NCBI RefSeq assembly: GCF_017254835.1
Contig: NZ_JAFKCW010000001.1
Location: 1,040,964 to 1,104,963 of the forward strand
DNA from: Algoriphagus aestuariicola
Lineage (GTDB): Bacteria; Bacteroidota; Bacteroidia; Cytophagales; Cyclobacteriaceae
Direction: 5' to 3'
Length of the DNA: 64,000 nt
The notes beneath the pieces were generated by a model. It saw only the letters and a program-made list of their open reading frames with translations, was not told the origin of the DNA and searched no databases. Positions within the stretch are counted from its first letter, which is position 1; each line of letters begins with the position of its first letter. Of this stretch, positions 28,401-37,107 are shown in pieces. The translations under genes and the position numbers were made by a program.

Positions 28401-28702
28401 CTAAGATAAAGTCCAGCAAGGAGGAACTACCCTTAGCCTTGGTTGAAAATGAGGAACATATTTACTACAACAAAGGGGCTTTGGTCATGTATGAATTGCA
28501 AACGCAGATTGGAGAAGAAAATGTAAACAAGGCCCTGCAGAATTTTCTGAATGATTGGCATTCCTTCGATAATCCCCAGAAGCCAAGTCGCTATGCAACC
28601 ACTTTTGAGTTGATTTCCTGTTTTCGGGAAGTAGCACCTGAATCGGAACAAGGCACCATTACCGATTTATTGGAGAAAGTAAAACCCATTGGCGAAAACT
28701 AG
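25421..28702 (+). CDS. ABC-2-type permease fused to an M1-family aminopeptidase
   Basis: 1093 residues. The first ~580 hold two blocks of ABC-2-like membrane segments (starting KRPETYFFFLLLFLFSVVGV). The last ~500 form an M1 metallopeptidase domain with the zinc motif HEVAHQWWG at about 936-943 and a third ligand Glu in MILETLAQYSA. The Glu spacing is one residue longer than in classical M1 enzymes. Fusions of this kind recur in Bacteroidota; the arrangement suggests peptide cleavage at the outer face linked to transport. Substrate unknown. Confidence 0.92.
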   Translation: MLYEFFKFELKYRLKRPETYFFFLLLFLFSVVGVEFVFQGIDLGLVKKNSPLVIAKSMGAITGLSMIIASMIMGVPVLRDFQYDMVSLIYVNPISKRDYLAGRFLGSFVVLLFIFSGVLWGMMIGEFLPWNDPKEFLPFQFINYLQPFLWVVLPTVFFGSSVFFAAGALSKNLMVVYTQGVVIFVLFMITKGITNETFQALLDPFSLTTLTKATKEWTVADRNALLIPVSGIMLLNKLFWIVLGISVLAIGYTKFHLMVVNEKAFNRKQAQKVKTLTDTITKNLPSVTPVFHTKAQSAQLLFNTWFHSVSILKLKSFWAIILCCFIIILVNSVSLGTSYGVDSYPTTYLIIEELREMSIYFFMIILVFYSGEIMWKERDVKLDLIHDATPISSFVNVSSRFLALLLIYAIVMLSLIAAGVLFQTLNGYHHYELAVYFFGFFLELFPFLALYTFAAIFFQALTGNKFMGMLATIAFAIINVAIGVFGLEHALLNFGGHALATYSDMNGYGHFLTAYLWVKIYWVLFGVLLLISASILMVKGNETGLSKRWKSGLTQIGKPLAAFGIVCFMFFLSIGGYVFYNTNVLNEFWTKAEQTSYRAEYEKSLKQFEYFPQPKIIDVKLNIDLFPSQRAYEVAGYYVLTNTSQEPIREIHVQKLIESNVDLMDVTFDREAATNNTYSNFHYTIYELSQSLAPGDTLKMNFRQSLQPEGFEADNSGTDVVYNGTFFDNAELPGFGYQKKYELQDEDDRKDFELAPRLQKAKRNDVKELVNSRSGSDSDGTTLEVIISTEAPQTALTSGDLVATWNEDGRNYFHYKTNQRIIHFYPIVSAHYEVLRDSTNPSGNTADEFVDLEIYYQKGHEYNLTRMMESMKMSLGYYSRQFSPYQHKHLRVVEFPRYRAFAQSLPGIIPFSEAIGFIMDIDDEKDVDMAFYVTAHEVAHQWWGLQLEAANVQGQNMILETLAQYSAMMVHREKYGDEKVRQFLKLQLENYKEAKIKSSKEELPLALVENEEHIYYNKGALVMYELQTQIGEENVNKALQNFLNDWHSFDNPQKPSRYATTFELISCFREVAPESEQGTITDLLEKVKPIGEN

Positions 28703-28762
28703 TTTCGGCAGATAAGTGAAACGGCGACAAATTACTGATTTGAACTACTTAAATACAGCAAA

Positions 28763-29137
28763 ATGCAAGACATCAATTCCATCAACATTCTGGACAAATT
28801 TTTCATGTTCGAAAAGCTATGGACACCCCATATCATTGGAGAACTCAATGGACAATATGTGAAGCTTTGTAAACTTAAAGACGGCTTTGTTTGGCATAGT
28901 CATGAAAACGAAGACGAACTTTTTATGGTGTTTAAAGGGACGCTCCTAATGGACTTTCGGGATGGTCGTACCGTAGAAGTGAAGGAAGGAGAAATTCTCA
29001 TCGTCCCCAAGGGAGTCGAACACAGACCGCATACAAACGGAGAAATTGTATTTAACCTGCTCTTTGAACCCAAAGCAACCCTGCACACAGGGAATGTTGA
29101 AAATGAGATGACGGTGAAAGAACTTGGTTGGATCTAA
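28763..29137 (+). CDS. Cupin-domain protein
   Basis: 124 residues. The cupin core is visible: KLKDGFVWHSHENEDELFMV gives the first metal motif (H-x-H and Glu) and VPKGVEHRPHTN the second His. A small cytosolic metal-binding barrel of unknown substrate. It follows the permease-peptidase gene by 60 bases on the same strand and may be part of that operon. Confidence 0.88.
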   Translation: MQDINSINILDKFFMFEKLWTPHIIGELNGQYVKLCKLKDGFVWHSHENEDELFMVFKGTLLMDFRDGRTVEVKEGEILIVPKGVEHRPHTNGEIVFNLLFEPKATLHTGNVENEMTVKELGWI

Positions 29138-29196
29138 TTTAAATGGTTTTGACCCTGTTAAATCGCACACCTGGATTTGCAACAAAAAACTGGACA

Positions 29197-29358
29197 TTAG
29201 GTTAACACGGCCTTCGGTGGCCCCCGTTTGGGGATCCGCTGGCTGCTGACCATGGATTCCTTTTGGCAGCAGGGGCAGTACCTTGGGTTGTAGAGGTCCA
29301 GAATCCTAGGTTCCTTTTCCGGGATCAGCTGGACCAGAATCTCCAAGTCATCCACTGC
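29197..29358 (-). mobile_element. Transposase C-terminal scrap, possibly IS91-like
   Basis: The minus-strand frame ending with TAA at 29197-29199 reads LVQLIPEKEPRILDLYNPRY, then CPCCQKESMVSSQRIPKRGP. The paired CxxC motif near the end and the basic tail resemble the end of IS91-type transposases as I remember them. The upstream part of the frame merges with the interspersed repeat at 29331. Only about 50 codons remain. Confidence 0.35.
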
Positions 29359-29423
29359 TCAAATTCCCTCTCCTCAAGGAAGCCTGCCCCGATGAGCGCA
29401 GCGATTTCGGGAAGGGCAGGGGG
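29331..29423 (+). repeat. Interspersed repeat, short copy
   Basis: GGACCAGAATCTCCAAGTC, then CCACTGCTCAAATTCCCTC, followed by the CCCGATGAGCGCAGCGATTT hairpin and GGGCAGGGG. It shares the core of copies at 22.6, 38.0, 39.2 and 47.0 kb. Confidence 0.8.
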
Positions 29424-30137
29424 AAAAACAGACATTGAAAAATGAAATCCGACGACTTACAGGAAAAATGGCTAGCAACAACTAGCTACCCTTTGGATCG
29501 TGGTGTGTACTATCTGCCTGGCTATTTCTAGAAGCCGGAAAGGTTCATATGGGGATAAGAAGCCTGAAAAGTCCCTAAAAGAGGAACCGGTAGCAGCTCA
29601 CGGGAGGGATGAGTAAAGCGTGATTCAATTAAACTCTTTCAATTCCGCTCAGAAAGGGTTTTTTGGAGGTTATGCCTCTGCCATTTGGCAAACAAGTCGG
29701 GAATAACCTATTGATCAGGTTCTTTCCAGGAGTCACGCTGGTCTGATGAGATTCCTAACCAACATTCTGAGCAGTATCAGACCAAAAAATCTTTTCTGAG
29801 GAATGATTTGGCGAAGGGGCCGGCATGCGGGGAGGGGAGGCTTGGGCCATAAGAATTTGTTCTCCGTTCCAGCAGCCTTCCTGAGACCACTATTCCATTT
29901 CCAAAAAACAATCCCCCAAGGGGGTCAGTTTGCTCCGGCCAGCGGGGGGCACTTTAGTCCGGCTAATGGAGGCAGTTTCGCCGGTTTTTGCAGACAATAG
30001 CACTGAACAAGGACTGTGAAACTCTCACAGGTATACATATTTCGAAGCATCTTTTTTCATGTGTTTTTTGTATTAATTCATTCTACAAACGGACAGGACT
30101 TGATTCTATCCTATGTCTAATCATTTTTTTTTCCTTT
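29424..30137. other. Intergenic, no gene recognised
   Basis: No convincing frame. It contains AACTCTTTCAATTCCGCTCA near 29625 and Ala/Gly-rich pseudo-frames around 29803-30000 that look like antisense noise. Confidence 0.5.
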
Positions 30138-30470
30138 TTAGTCGATGAGAAATTCCTTTCCGTCGCGCTCTACTTTTTATACTCCCCCTTTGAATTCTAG
30201 GTCGACCAGGTCATTATAGACTAATGGAATAACTTCCTTTCCACTTTTATCTATAAATCCATACTTCTCTTTGATTCGTACTGCAGCCAGTCCTTCCGAA
30301 AAGTCAACTACGCAGTCGTATTTAGGTTAGATTACTATATCTCCTACTTGTCTTATAAAGCCATAAATCCAATCGATCCTAACAGCCGCCATACCATCGG
30401 AAAATCCATCTAAATCCTCATAAATAATTGGGATGACTTCACTTCCTGTTTTGTCAGTGAGAAATATACT
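30138..30470 (-). pseudogene. WG-repeat protein, decayed fragment
   Basis: The minus strand encodes WG-type repeats (SEVIPIIYEDLDGFSDGMAA, then CVVDFSEGLAAVRIKEKYGF, then IDKSGKEVIPLVYNDL) interrupted by an in-frame TAA after GDIVI and a second before the end. The tail (GKEFLID) resembles the end of the intact paralogue at 32466. It has no start and is a degenerate duplicate. Confidence 0.75.
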
Positions 30471-30504
30471 GTTTGATATTTATCACTATTTGATCGTTCG
30501 CTTC

Positions 30505-31215
30505 TTATTTCTCATAGTAGTAGCTCCTTGTCAAACTATATCCAGTTTGTTTATTGTTTTCTTTTCCCCACTTCTCAAAATCATTATGGCCAGAATTTTT
30601 AAAATCAAAGTAATTTTTCACAAGCTCTGAGTCTTCATCAATTTCTTTCGTCCAGTAATCTCTTAGATCCGGTGAGGACAATTGTTTAATTTGCTCTCTG
30701 ATCTTTTCTTCAAGCTGTATGTCTTCAATCGGATCTCCTATATAAAACTCCGGTAAATGATGGATTGAATAGTTGATTCGATTAGCCCACCAACCTAATA
30801 ATATTTGCCTCGCCAAGTCATCTGCAGGATTAACTTCTAAAGCCTTAAATATGTGTTTTTCACTATGATAGTATTTTCCATACCATCTGAAAGGATTGTG
30901 GTCTTTTTGTTCTGTTGAACACCATTCTTCCAAAGCTGGTTTTACTAGATCTACGTTTAGTGGCTGAGGAAAAGGGCCATAGTCTGCATCTTCTACATTT
31001 TCAAAATAGTGAAATAGAAATCTGACGAATTCTATTTTCATGTCAAAAGACCAATCTTTGGATGATTTTAAGAATTTGTCAAGACTTTTAAAGGCTTCTT
31101 TTCTTAAGCCTTTTTCTCTCATGAAACAGTAATCTGCGTAATATTTCCAAGCGCTATTTTCTGAAGCGGCTTTCGCTATTGCTAACAAAGCTAGATTTTG
31201 GTCCTTTGTAATCAC
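30505..31215 (-). CDS. Hypothetical protein, 236 residues
   Basis: A soluble, aromatic- and Glu-rich protein (FVRFLFHYFENVEDADYGPF; RWYGKYYHSEKHIFKALEVN). The latter and NPADDLARQILLGWWANRI have a tetratricopeptide-like flavour. No signal peptide. I do not recognise a family. It lies between a decayed and an intact WG-repeat gene on the same strand. Confidence 0.7.
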   Translation of the reverse strand: MITKDQNLALLAIAKAASENSAWKYYADYCFMREKGLRKEAFKSLDKFLKSSKDWSFDMKIEFVRFLFHYFENVEDADYGPFPQPLNVDLVKPALEEWCSTEQKDHNPFRWYGKYYHSEKHIFKALEVNPADDLARQILLGWWANRINYSIHHLPEFYIGDPIEDIQLEEKIREQIKQLSSPDLRDYWTKEIDEDSELVKNYFDFKNSGHNDFEKWGKENNKQTGYSLTRSYYYEK

Positions 31216-31339
31216 TGAATTTATCGTTAGAAATATAATGTCTCCACAATCAAGGAGTTGTCTTTAGGTTTTAGTAGAATAGTGACTTAAGTAAATTTTA
31301 GTATGAAAACGCTGCTTAATACTGGAAGTAATTGGTGTT

Positions 31340-32386
31340 TTATATGTTACCTACTTTCTTGCCATTTTTGTTAATGTAGATTGCCTTTCCTTTGAGATAT
31401 ACTGGAGCTTTTCCGTCAATGAATTTACATGCTGAACTCATTGAAGGGACATCTTCAAATTGTGGAGTGATTACCATTTCTCCCGATTCATTAACAAACC
31501 CCCACATCTCACCTACTTTTACAGCTGCCAAGCCTTCAGAAAAGACAGCGGCATTTCCGTATTTTGGTGTTATTACTTCTCTACCTGATTTGTCTATAAA
31601 CCCATATCTGCCATTCAATTTTACGATTGCTAGAGATCCTCTATATGGGAAAGAGTAAATATTGTCATATTTAATCGGAACAATTATTTGATTGGAGATA
31701 TTGACAAATCCCCACTTACCGGACTCCTGCACCATTATTGCTCCTTCTATCTCAGCCGAAAAATCGTCCAAATAATCATATTTAATAGGAATAACGACCT
31801 CACCTGCATTATCGATAATTCCCCGTTTGCCATCTAATTCCACTACAGCTAGTCCATCTGTAAACACGAAGTTATTGTCATATTTTGGAGGAATTAGCTC
31901 TTTTCCTGTTAAGTCCAGTGCTCCTCTTTTGTTGTTCACCATTACCAAAATAAAATTTTCCATAGGTAATATTCCATCGTATTTTAGAGGTGTCACTTCT
32001 TTTCCTTTCTTGTCTATTAGACCCGACTTTCCATTTGACGTAACCGCTGCAAGATCAATATTAGGCAAAAAGGCACTTCCTTTGTCGTATTTCGGGACAA
32101 CAATTTCTTTTCCAGACTCATCTATGTAACCTAATTTGTTGTTTAATAATACCCTGGCAAATCCATTTTCGAAAGGAGACATAATATCATACTTCGGAGC
32201 TACGACTTCATTTCCATTAATGTCATTCAATCCAAATTTTCCATTCCTTTCAAAAGATCTTAACTGTGCGAAGCACGTAAAGTGGGTAAACAAGAGTATA
32301 GCCATAAACAGAATTTTTAATCTACTGACTAAGTTGTCCTCTTGTTTTGAAGGTATAAAGCAAGGTGATTTTTTAAAATATATCAT
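31340..32386 (-). CDS. WG-repeat protein, secreted, 348 residues
   Basis: About seven to eight WG (KWG) repeats of roughly 38 residues cover the mature protein: units end in GKFGLND, KLGYIDESG, KSGLIDKKG, KRGALDLTG, KWGFVNISN, RYGFIDKSG, MWGFVNESG. A signal peptide is present (ILFMAILLFTHFTCFAQ), but it begins about 25 residues in, so the true start may be internal. WG repeats form extracellular beta-structures of unclear role. It is a paralogue of the neighbouring 548-residue protein. Confidence 0.85.
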   Translation of the reverse strand: MIYFKKSPCFIPSKQEDNLVSRLKILFMAILLFTHFTCFAQLRSFERNGKFGLNDINGNEVVAPKYDIMSPFENGFARVLLNNKLGYIDESGKEIVVPKYDKGSAFLPNIDLAAVTSNGKSGLIDKKGKEVTPLKYDGILPMENFILVMVNNKRGALDLTGKELIPPKYDNNFVFTDGLAVVELDGKRGIIDNAGEVVIPIKYDYLDDFSAEIEGAIMVQESGKWGFVNISNQIIVPIKYDNIYSFPYRGSLAIVKLNGRYGFIDKSGREVITPKYGNAAVFSEGLAAVKVGEMWGFVNESGEMVITPQFEDVPSMSSACKFIDGKAPVYLKGKAIYINKNGKKVGNI

Positions 32387-32465
32387 CGTTGTTGTAGTAA
32401 ATTGATTTTTTTAGTTTAATGATTGCGTTAAAAAATCGGGAGATACTTTTTCAGCTACATTGAGC

Positions 32466-34112
32466 TTATTCAACTTTTCTTCCATTTTTATCGATAAAAA
32501 ATTCTTCATCTCCAAGCCCAACTTTTATGACCCCTCCCCTGAAACCATCGTTGACCTCGTAAACTATATAGTCATAGATTGGAGGTATAATCCAGGTGCC
32601 TTTTTTGTCGATGAATCCAAATTTGTAATTAAATTTTACGGCCGCTAAGCCTTCTGAATAGTCATTTGCTCTCTCATATATGGGGGGTATGACTATCTTT
32701 CCGGTTTTATCTATAAATCCGAATTTGTCATTGAGCTTTATAGCTCCCAAGCCCTCTGAAAAACTATATGCTCCTTCGTATTTAGGGGGGATGACTTCCT
32801 TTCCTGTTATGTCTATATAACCCTGCTCCTCATCTAAACTCACTTCAAACAACCCCTCTCTTTCACTACCTCTAGTAATTTCTTCATACTTAATCGGGGT
32901 TATTTCTTTTCCTTCGTGATTTAGTAATCCTTTTTTTCCTCCAATCCAAGCGCCTACGATTTCCCTTCCGCCTATCGTTACAATTGCCAATCTGTTAACA
33001 TAGTCTTCGGCATGATCGTACTTGATCGGTGTCAATTCTTCCCCATTTTTGTCTATGTAGCCGTATTTATCGTTCAATTGAACAACTGCCCTTTCATCTT
33101 TAAAGGCTCGGATTTGGTCATATATAAAGCCGGATAGTTCTTTGCCGGATTCGTCAATCAATCCAAATTTTCCATTCATGTAGGCAATTCCTACACCTTC
33201 CTGAAAATCCAGATAATCGTATTGTAAGGGAGTGATTTCTTTACCATTCTGGTCTATCAAACCGTATTTTCCTCCGATGTAATTGCCTTCTGAATTTACT
33301 ACAGCTCCTTTGTTTACAACTGCAACGCCATCAGCAAACACTGTTGCATAATCGTACTGGGCGGGGATGATCTCTTTTCCTAACTTGTTAACAACTCCTA
33401 ATTTGTTCCCTACCTGCATTATCGCTACCCCTTCATCGGAAATATAGCTTTGGATGCCGTCATAGTTGAGCGGTATTACTTCTTGGCCCTCTTTATTGAT
33501 ATATCCCCACTTGGTACCAATCGCAACAGGTGCAAATCCTCCACTAAAAGTTCCAGCACCATCATATTTCAAAGAGATCAGCTCTTTACCAGTCTGGTCG
33601 ATGAACCCTCTTTTGTAGTTCAGGTCCACCAGTGCCATACCTTCTGAAAAGTTTGAAACGAAATCGTATTTCAATGGAACCACTTGATCCCCGGAAAGCT
33701 CTATGAAACCCCATTTGCCATTTAAGGAAACCGCTGCCAATCCTTCATTGAATTTCTTGACTTGGTCATATTGCAGAGCAATTACTTCCTGACCCTTGGT
33801 GTCTATAAAACCAAATTTGTTGTCAATTTGTACAGGGGCAAACCACTCCGAAAATTCACCTGCCCAGTCATACCTTGGCTGAATAACTATGTTGTGATCA
33901 TAATCTTCATAACCCCATTTGCCATTATTGCCTTCAATAGGCTTTGGAGAAAATCTGTTCACATAATCCATAATATTGAATTCAAAAAATACGGAGTCAA
34001 TATATACAGGTTCAATCTCCTGTGCAGAAGAAGGTGGGCTTGGCAGTCCTAAGAAAATCAGGGTTATTATGCACAGTTTGACAAGTGGATGATAATTTGT
34101 ACGTTTTCTCAT
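32466..34112 (-). CDS. WG-repeat protein, secreted, 548 residues
   Basis: A signal peptide (basic start RKRTNYHP, cleavage near SSAQ) precedes about a dozen WG repeats of roughly 38 residues, e.g. GKWGYEDYDHN, NKFGFIDTKG, GKWGFIELSG, KRGFIDQTG. The protein is exported and may be surface-attached. Individual repeats at its end match the pseudogene at 30138-30470. AT content is high compared with the SusCD region. Confidence 0.88.
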   Translation of the reverse strand: MRKRTNYHPLVKLCIITLIFLGLPSPPSSAQEIEPVYIDSVFFEFNIMDYVNRFSPKPIEGNNGKWGYEDYDHNIVIQPRYDWAGEFSEWFAPVQIDNKFGFIDTKGQEVIALQYDQVKKFNEGLAAVSLNGKWGFIELSGDQVVPLKYDFVSNFSEGMALVDLNYKRGFIDQTGKELISLKYDGAGTFSGGFAPVAIGTKWGYINKEGQEVIPLNYDGIQSYISDEGVAIMQVGNKLGVVNKLGKEIIPAQYDYATVFADGVAVVNKGAVVNSEGNYIGGKYGLIDQNGKEITPLQYDYLDFQEGVGIAYMNGKFGLIDESGKELSGFIYDQIRAFKDERAVVQLNDKYGYIDKNGEELTPIKYDHAEDYVNRLAIVTIGGREIVGAWIGGKKGLLNHEGKEITPIKYEEITRGSEREGLFEVSLDEEQGYIDITGKEVIPPKYEGAYSFSEGLGAIKLNDKFGFIDKTGKIVIPPIYERANDYSEGLAAVKFNYKFGFIDKKGTWIIPPIYDYIVYEVNDGFRGGVIKVGLGDEEFFIDKNGRKVE

Positions 34113-34408
34113 TTGGAAACTTTAAATTTATTTAGTGATTATCCGCTTTTATTCCAGTAGGTAGCCTTGACTATCCGAAAGAATGCTAAAACTTTAGGCT
34201 TTGCCCAACTTTTGTCTTCCGTCATAGGTCTACCGTCGCGAGTGAAGAAGCAATTCGCTCACAGGTGAGATTGCGGATATACACAATTTGTTTTTTCAAG
34301 ATCAGGTGTTGGTTTCAGCGTCAAATCTGCTTGCAAAATACCACGGGAAGAAAGGGACAGTCAATAGCCCTTTTGTGTCATTTTTGAGCAAAAAAAGACC
34401 ATTCGGTT

Positions 34409-34885
34409 TTACCCAATATCAATTATCAAATCGGCGGAGGGATATTGTGCCTGCCACTTTTCTATCAAGCCAAATTCTTGGCTGCCAACTCGGGCAAGAA
34501 GGGTGTCAAGTTTCGGGAAACTTTCGAGTATAATGGAAATGCCGTCGGCAGATACTCCGGTGGATATGATGTCCAAGTACTCCAAATTTTCAAGATGGAG
34601 AATGCAATCCAGATTGCCGTCTGTTAAGGGAACGCCCCTAAGGTCTAGATATTCAACCGCAGAAAGTTTTTTCAAACACTCCAGCCCTTCTTCCGAAACC
34701 AGTGTTCCTCCAATAGCAAACCTGTCTATCTTGCTCACATATTGGGTGACAAAAAACACATCTTCATCGGTAACCTCGCTATCGCGACAACCAAACTGCT
34801 TTAGATATGTCGGAATTTTCTTTTTATTATCGGTATGGAAATACATTTTCAAAAGGTATTTCTCTCGGGCTTTCGAAAACTTCAT
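34409..34885 (-). CDS. Leucine-rich-repeat-like protein, 158 residues
   Basis: After a charged N-terminus, residues ~60-135 show LRR spacing: LECLKKLSAVEYLDLRGVPL, TDGNLDCILHLENLEYLDII, then SILESFPKLDTLLA-like text. No signal peptide, so probably cytosolic and involved in protein binding. Partner unknown. It is 18 bases upstream (lower coordinates) of the LuxR gene stop and on the same strand. Confidence 0.75.
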   Translation of the reverse strand: MKFSKAREKYLLKMYFHTDNKKKIPTYLKQFGCRDSEVTDEDVFFVTQYVSKIDRFAIGGTLVSEEGLECLKKLSAVEYLDLRGVPLTDGNLDCILHLENLEYLDIISTGVSADGISIILESFPKLDTLLARVGSQEFGLIEKWQAQYPSADLIIDIG

Positions 34886-34903
34886 CGTTCACACAATAAG
34901 CAA

Positions 34904-35716
34904 TTATAAGAGACCACTCACCATACTCTCTTTGATCAATTGAGCCGTGCTGGTCACACCAGCTTTTTTAAGGATGTTTCGTCGGTGATTTTTTACGGTA
35001 TCGAGAGCAATGCAAAGTTTGTCTGAGATCTTTCGGCTTGTCAGACCAGAGGCAATGAGTTTCAGTATTTCCTTCTCTCTCTTTGAATACACCTTAGTTT
35101 CCAATTGCTTGCTAATAACATCCATCTCTGTGTAAGAGCATTCTCCATTTAAGCCTATAAGGGATACCTTATAGTTGTTTTTTGAAGTAATATGGCTGAT
35201 GTCGGTGTGAATGTTAAGGGATTTGGCATAACCGCCTTTTTCATCGAGCGTGAGGACCAGGTTTTGGTGCAATAGCAGTTTGTAGGAGCCATCAGCCATT
35301 CGCGTACGGAAGCAATAACTTCCCTTGTACAAAAGCAATTTGTCCCAACCAATTTTTTTGTCAAACATCTCTATGATTTTCTGCTCGGCCTTGGCCACAA
35401 AGTCGAGATCGTCCGGATGCATCAATTCCAAAATGTCATTGAATGTTGTCGCCGCTGGGTCCAAGCCGTGCACGGCCTTGATGGCCGAACTAACTTGTGA
35501 TACCGACATGTCAAAAAAATCAAGTACGAAATAAAATGAGGGCCCAGCTGTAAACACAGCACTGACTATTTCATCAAAATTTATGGGAAGTTTAGTTTGG
35601 CTAACGGTTTTCATTTCATGCTGCCAAACTTTATGCAAGTTTAAAATTTGTTGATCCATTAAGGTTTTAGACTGAATGTTCGCGATCAATTGCATGTATG
35701 GGTGATACAGTCGCAT
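34904..35716 (-). CDS. PAS-like sensor with LuxR-type HTH, transcriptional regulator
   Basis: 270 residues. The middle resembles a PAS fold (FYFVLDFFDMSVSQVSSAIK; LELMHPDDLDFVAKAEQKII; CFRTRMADGSYKLLLHQN). The C-terminal GerE/LuxR HTH is clear: YSKREKEILKLIASGLTSRK, then ISDKLCIALDTVKNHRRNIL. Two internal Met codons (at MQL and MDQQ) are alternative starts. Such PAS-LuxR regulators are common in Bacteroidota; its targets are unknown. Confidence 0.85.
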   Translation of the reverse strand: MRLYHPYMQLIANIQSKTLMDQQILNLHKVWQHEMKTVSQTKLPINFDEIVSAVFTAGPSFYFVLDFFDMSVSQVSSAIKAVHGLDPAATTFNDILELMHPDDLDFVAKAEQKIIEMFDKKIGWDKLLLYKGSYCFRTRMADGSYKLLLHQNLVLTLDEKGGYAKSLNIHTDISHITSKNNYKVSLIGLNGECSYTEMDVISKQLETKVYSKREKEILKLIASGLTSRKISDKLCIALDTVKNHRRNILKKAGVTSTAQLIKESMVSGLL

Positions 35717-36664
35717 TGATCAAATGTTCTATTAACTCGAACCCAAAATATCCGCAACTGCGCTTTTAAACAAAAAAAATGAAGTAATTCTCGATCTAGT
35801 TGCATGCTACCATATGATTTTTCGAAGGGTTTGCCGCTTTCGCTTACGATTGCCTTGGGTAAGCGGGCCTGGTGCCTCTTACAACTTCACTCATGTAGCT
35901 GCCAAAAAATCATTTAGATCAACAAACTTAGAATAGACCACCCTATGATCGGTTCCCTCCGATCGTCAAGAAGTGATCCCTTTGGAGGGCTGAGCGTTGA
36001 GGATTAATCTAGCGAAGAGCCAGACTGTAGGGGAGGTTTAGCGAGAGCCTGTCCCGATGAGCGCAGCGATTTCGGGAAGGGCGGGGGTGAGGCAGGAAAG
36101 AACCTGTCCCGAGCAGCGTATCGGTAGGCTAGCATGCAAAGTGAGACGAATGGACTGCCTCAGCGTTCACAAACCACCCGATTCATAACGAATCTAAAAG
36201 TCAAAACCACAGCAAAAAAGAAAGTCTCCTGAATTGGCAGCGACCCCGTTGTGTCCGGCGCGGTCGGGGGACAAACCGTTAGGAAACAGCCCGCCGCGGC
36301 GGACTGTTTTAGGTTTGGGCCAGCTTCCAGAGCCTGTCCCGATTGCATTTCGGGAGTTGGAAATTCCAACTAATTCCATTTTCTTAGGGTACCAACCCTC
36401 TACCACCGTTCTGCAACCCGTTTAACCCCGATGATCCCCGTATTCCAGTCTTTACTGAATTTGGAAATTCCCTTCGTCTACATTTCCGTTTCTCCGCAAT
36501 CCGAGACAAAAACCTGGTGGACCATAGGTATCGAATAGTCGACAACAAACGCTTAAAATCGGATAAACGAGGAATGGGCTGCCGTATCGGCGATTATTAT
36601 AGGAAAGCATCCCACAGGGATAATGGAAATACACGACACTCGGTAGGGGCGTGGGACTTATACG
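35717..36664. other. Gene-poor stretch with repeats
   Basis: No convincing gene. It holds a short REP-like copy (36047-36093), a GC-rich palindrome GCCCGCCGCGGCGG near 36288, a palindrome GTTGGAAATTCCAAC at about 36356-36370, and at 36365-36500 a copy of the leader that elsewhere precedes small secreted-protein ORFs (ACCACCG... then ATGATCCCCGTATTCCAG at 36431). Confidence 0.6.
36047..36093 (+). repeat. REP-like hairpin copy
   Basis: GCCTGTCCCGATGAGCGCAG, then CGATTTCGGGAAGGGCGGGGG and GAGG. Inverted arms CCCGA / TCGGG. Confidence 0.8.
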
Positions 36665-37101
36665 GTTGTTGTAGTGCATTTAAGAAAACCTAACAATCGA
36701 AATAATAAACATGATTGTATTTGAAATCATTGGAGAGATTTTAGGACGAATTTTCGTTGAAGTAATATTTGAAGGAATCATTGTTGGAACTTTTCGACTT
36801 ATAAAAAAAGGTGTTGAGTGGATTAAAGTGAACATTTTTGGATTTCAACCAAAATCAATTGACCCGAAAAAATCACTCGAAAAAAAATTACTTTATAAAA
36901 AGATTGAATTGACCGAAAATCTGAATTCTGTTCTGAAAGCAGGACAAAATGGAGCAATCTTGGAAGTAATCAATCAGGATAATGTTTTTGCAGAATTCTA
37001 TGACAGAAAAGGAAATCAAATAGAATGGAATGATGAATTGGTCTTTAAAATTAATATGAATCAATTCAAATTGAAAAAATAGAAAAACGCACTACAACAA
37101 C
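36665..37101. repeat. 13-bp inverted repeat flanking one orphan gene
   Basis: GTTGTTGTAGTGC at 36665-36677 is exactly inverted at 37089-37101. The repeats enclose the single gene 36711-37082, ending seven bases after its stop codon. Confidence 0.75.
36711..37082 (+). CDS. Hypothetical protein, 123 residues, hydrophobic N-terminus
   Basis: The N-terminal ~45 residues are strongly hydrophobic and amphipathic (EIIGEILGRIFVEVIFEGII), followed by a soluble part with SLEKKLLYKKIELTENLNSV and a beta-rich end (AILEVINQDNVFAEFYDRKG). It could be membrane-associated. I know similar short orphans in Flavobacteria but no function. Its AT-richness and perfect flanking inverted repeats suggest it moved as a unit. 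Confidence 0.7.
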   Translation: MIVFEIIGEILGRIFVEVIFEGIIVGTFRLIKKGVEWIKVNIFGFQPKSIDPKKSLEKKLLYKKIELTENLNSVLKAGQNGAILEVINQDNVFAEFYDRKGNQIEWNDELVFKINMNQFKLKK

Positions 37102-37107
37102 TCATAT

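Noticed and set aside
29803-30000. 65-codon plus-strand frame
   Set aside because: Gly/Phe-rich odd composition, no start context and no homology; intergenic noise.
36160-36406. Overlapping frames around a GC-rich palindrome
   Set aside because: Frames exist on both strands because of GC-rich palindromic text; none resembles protein.
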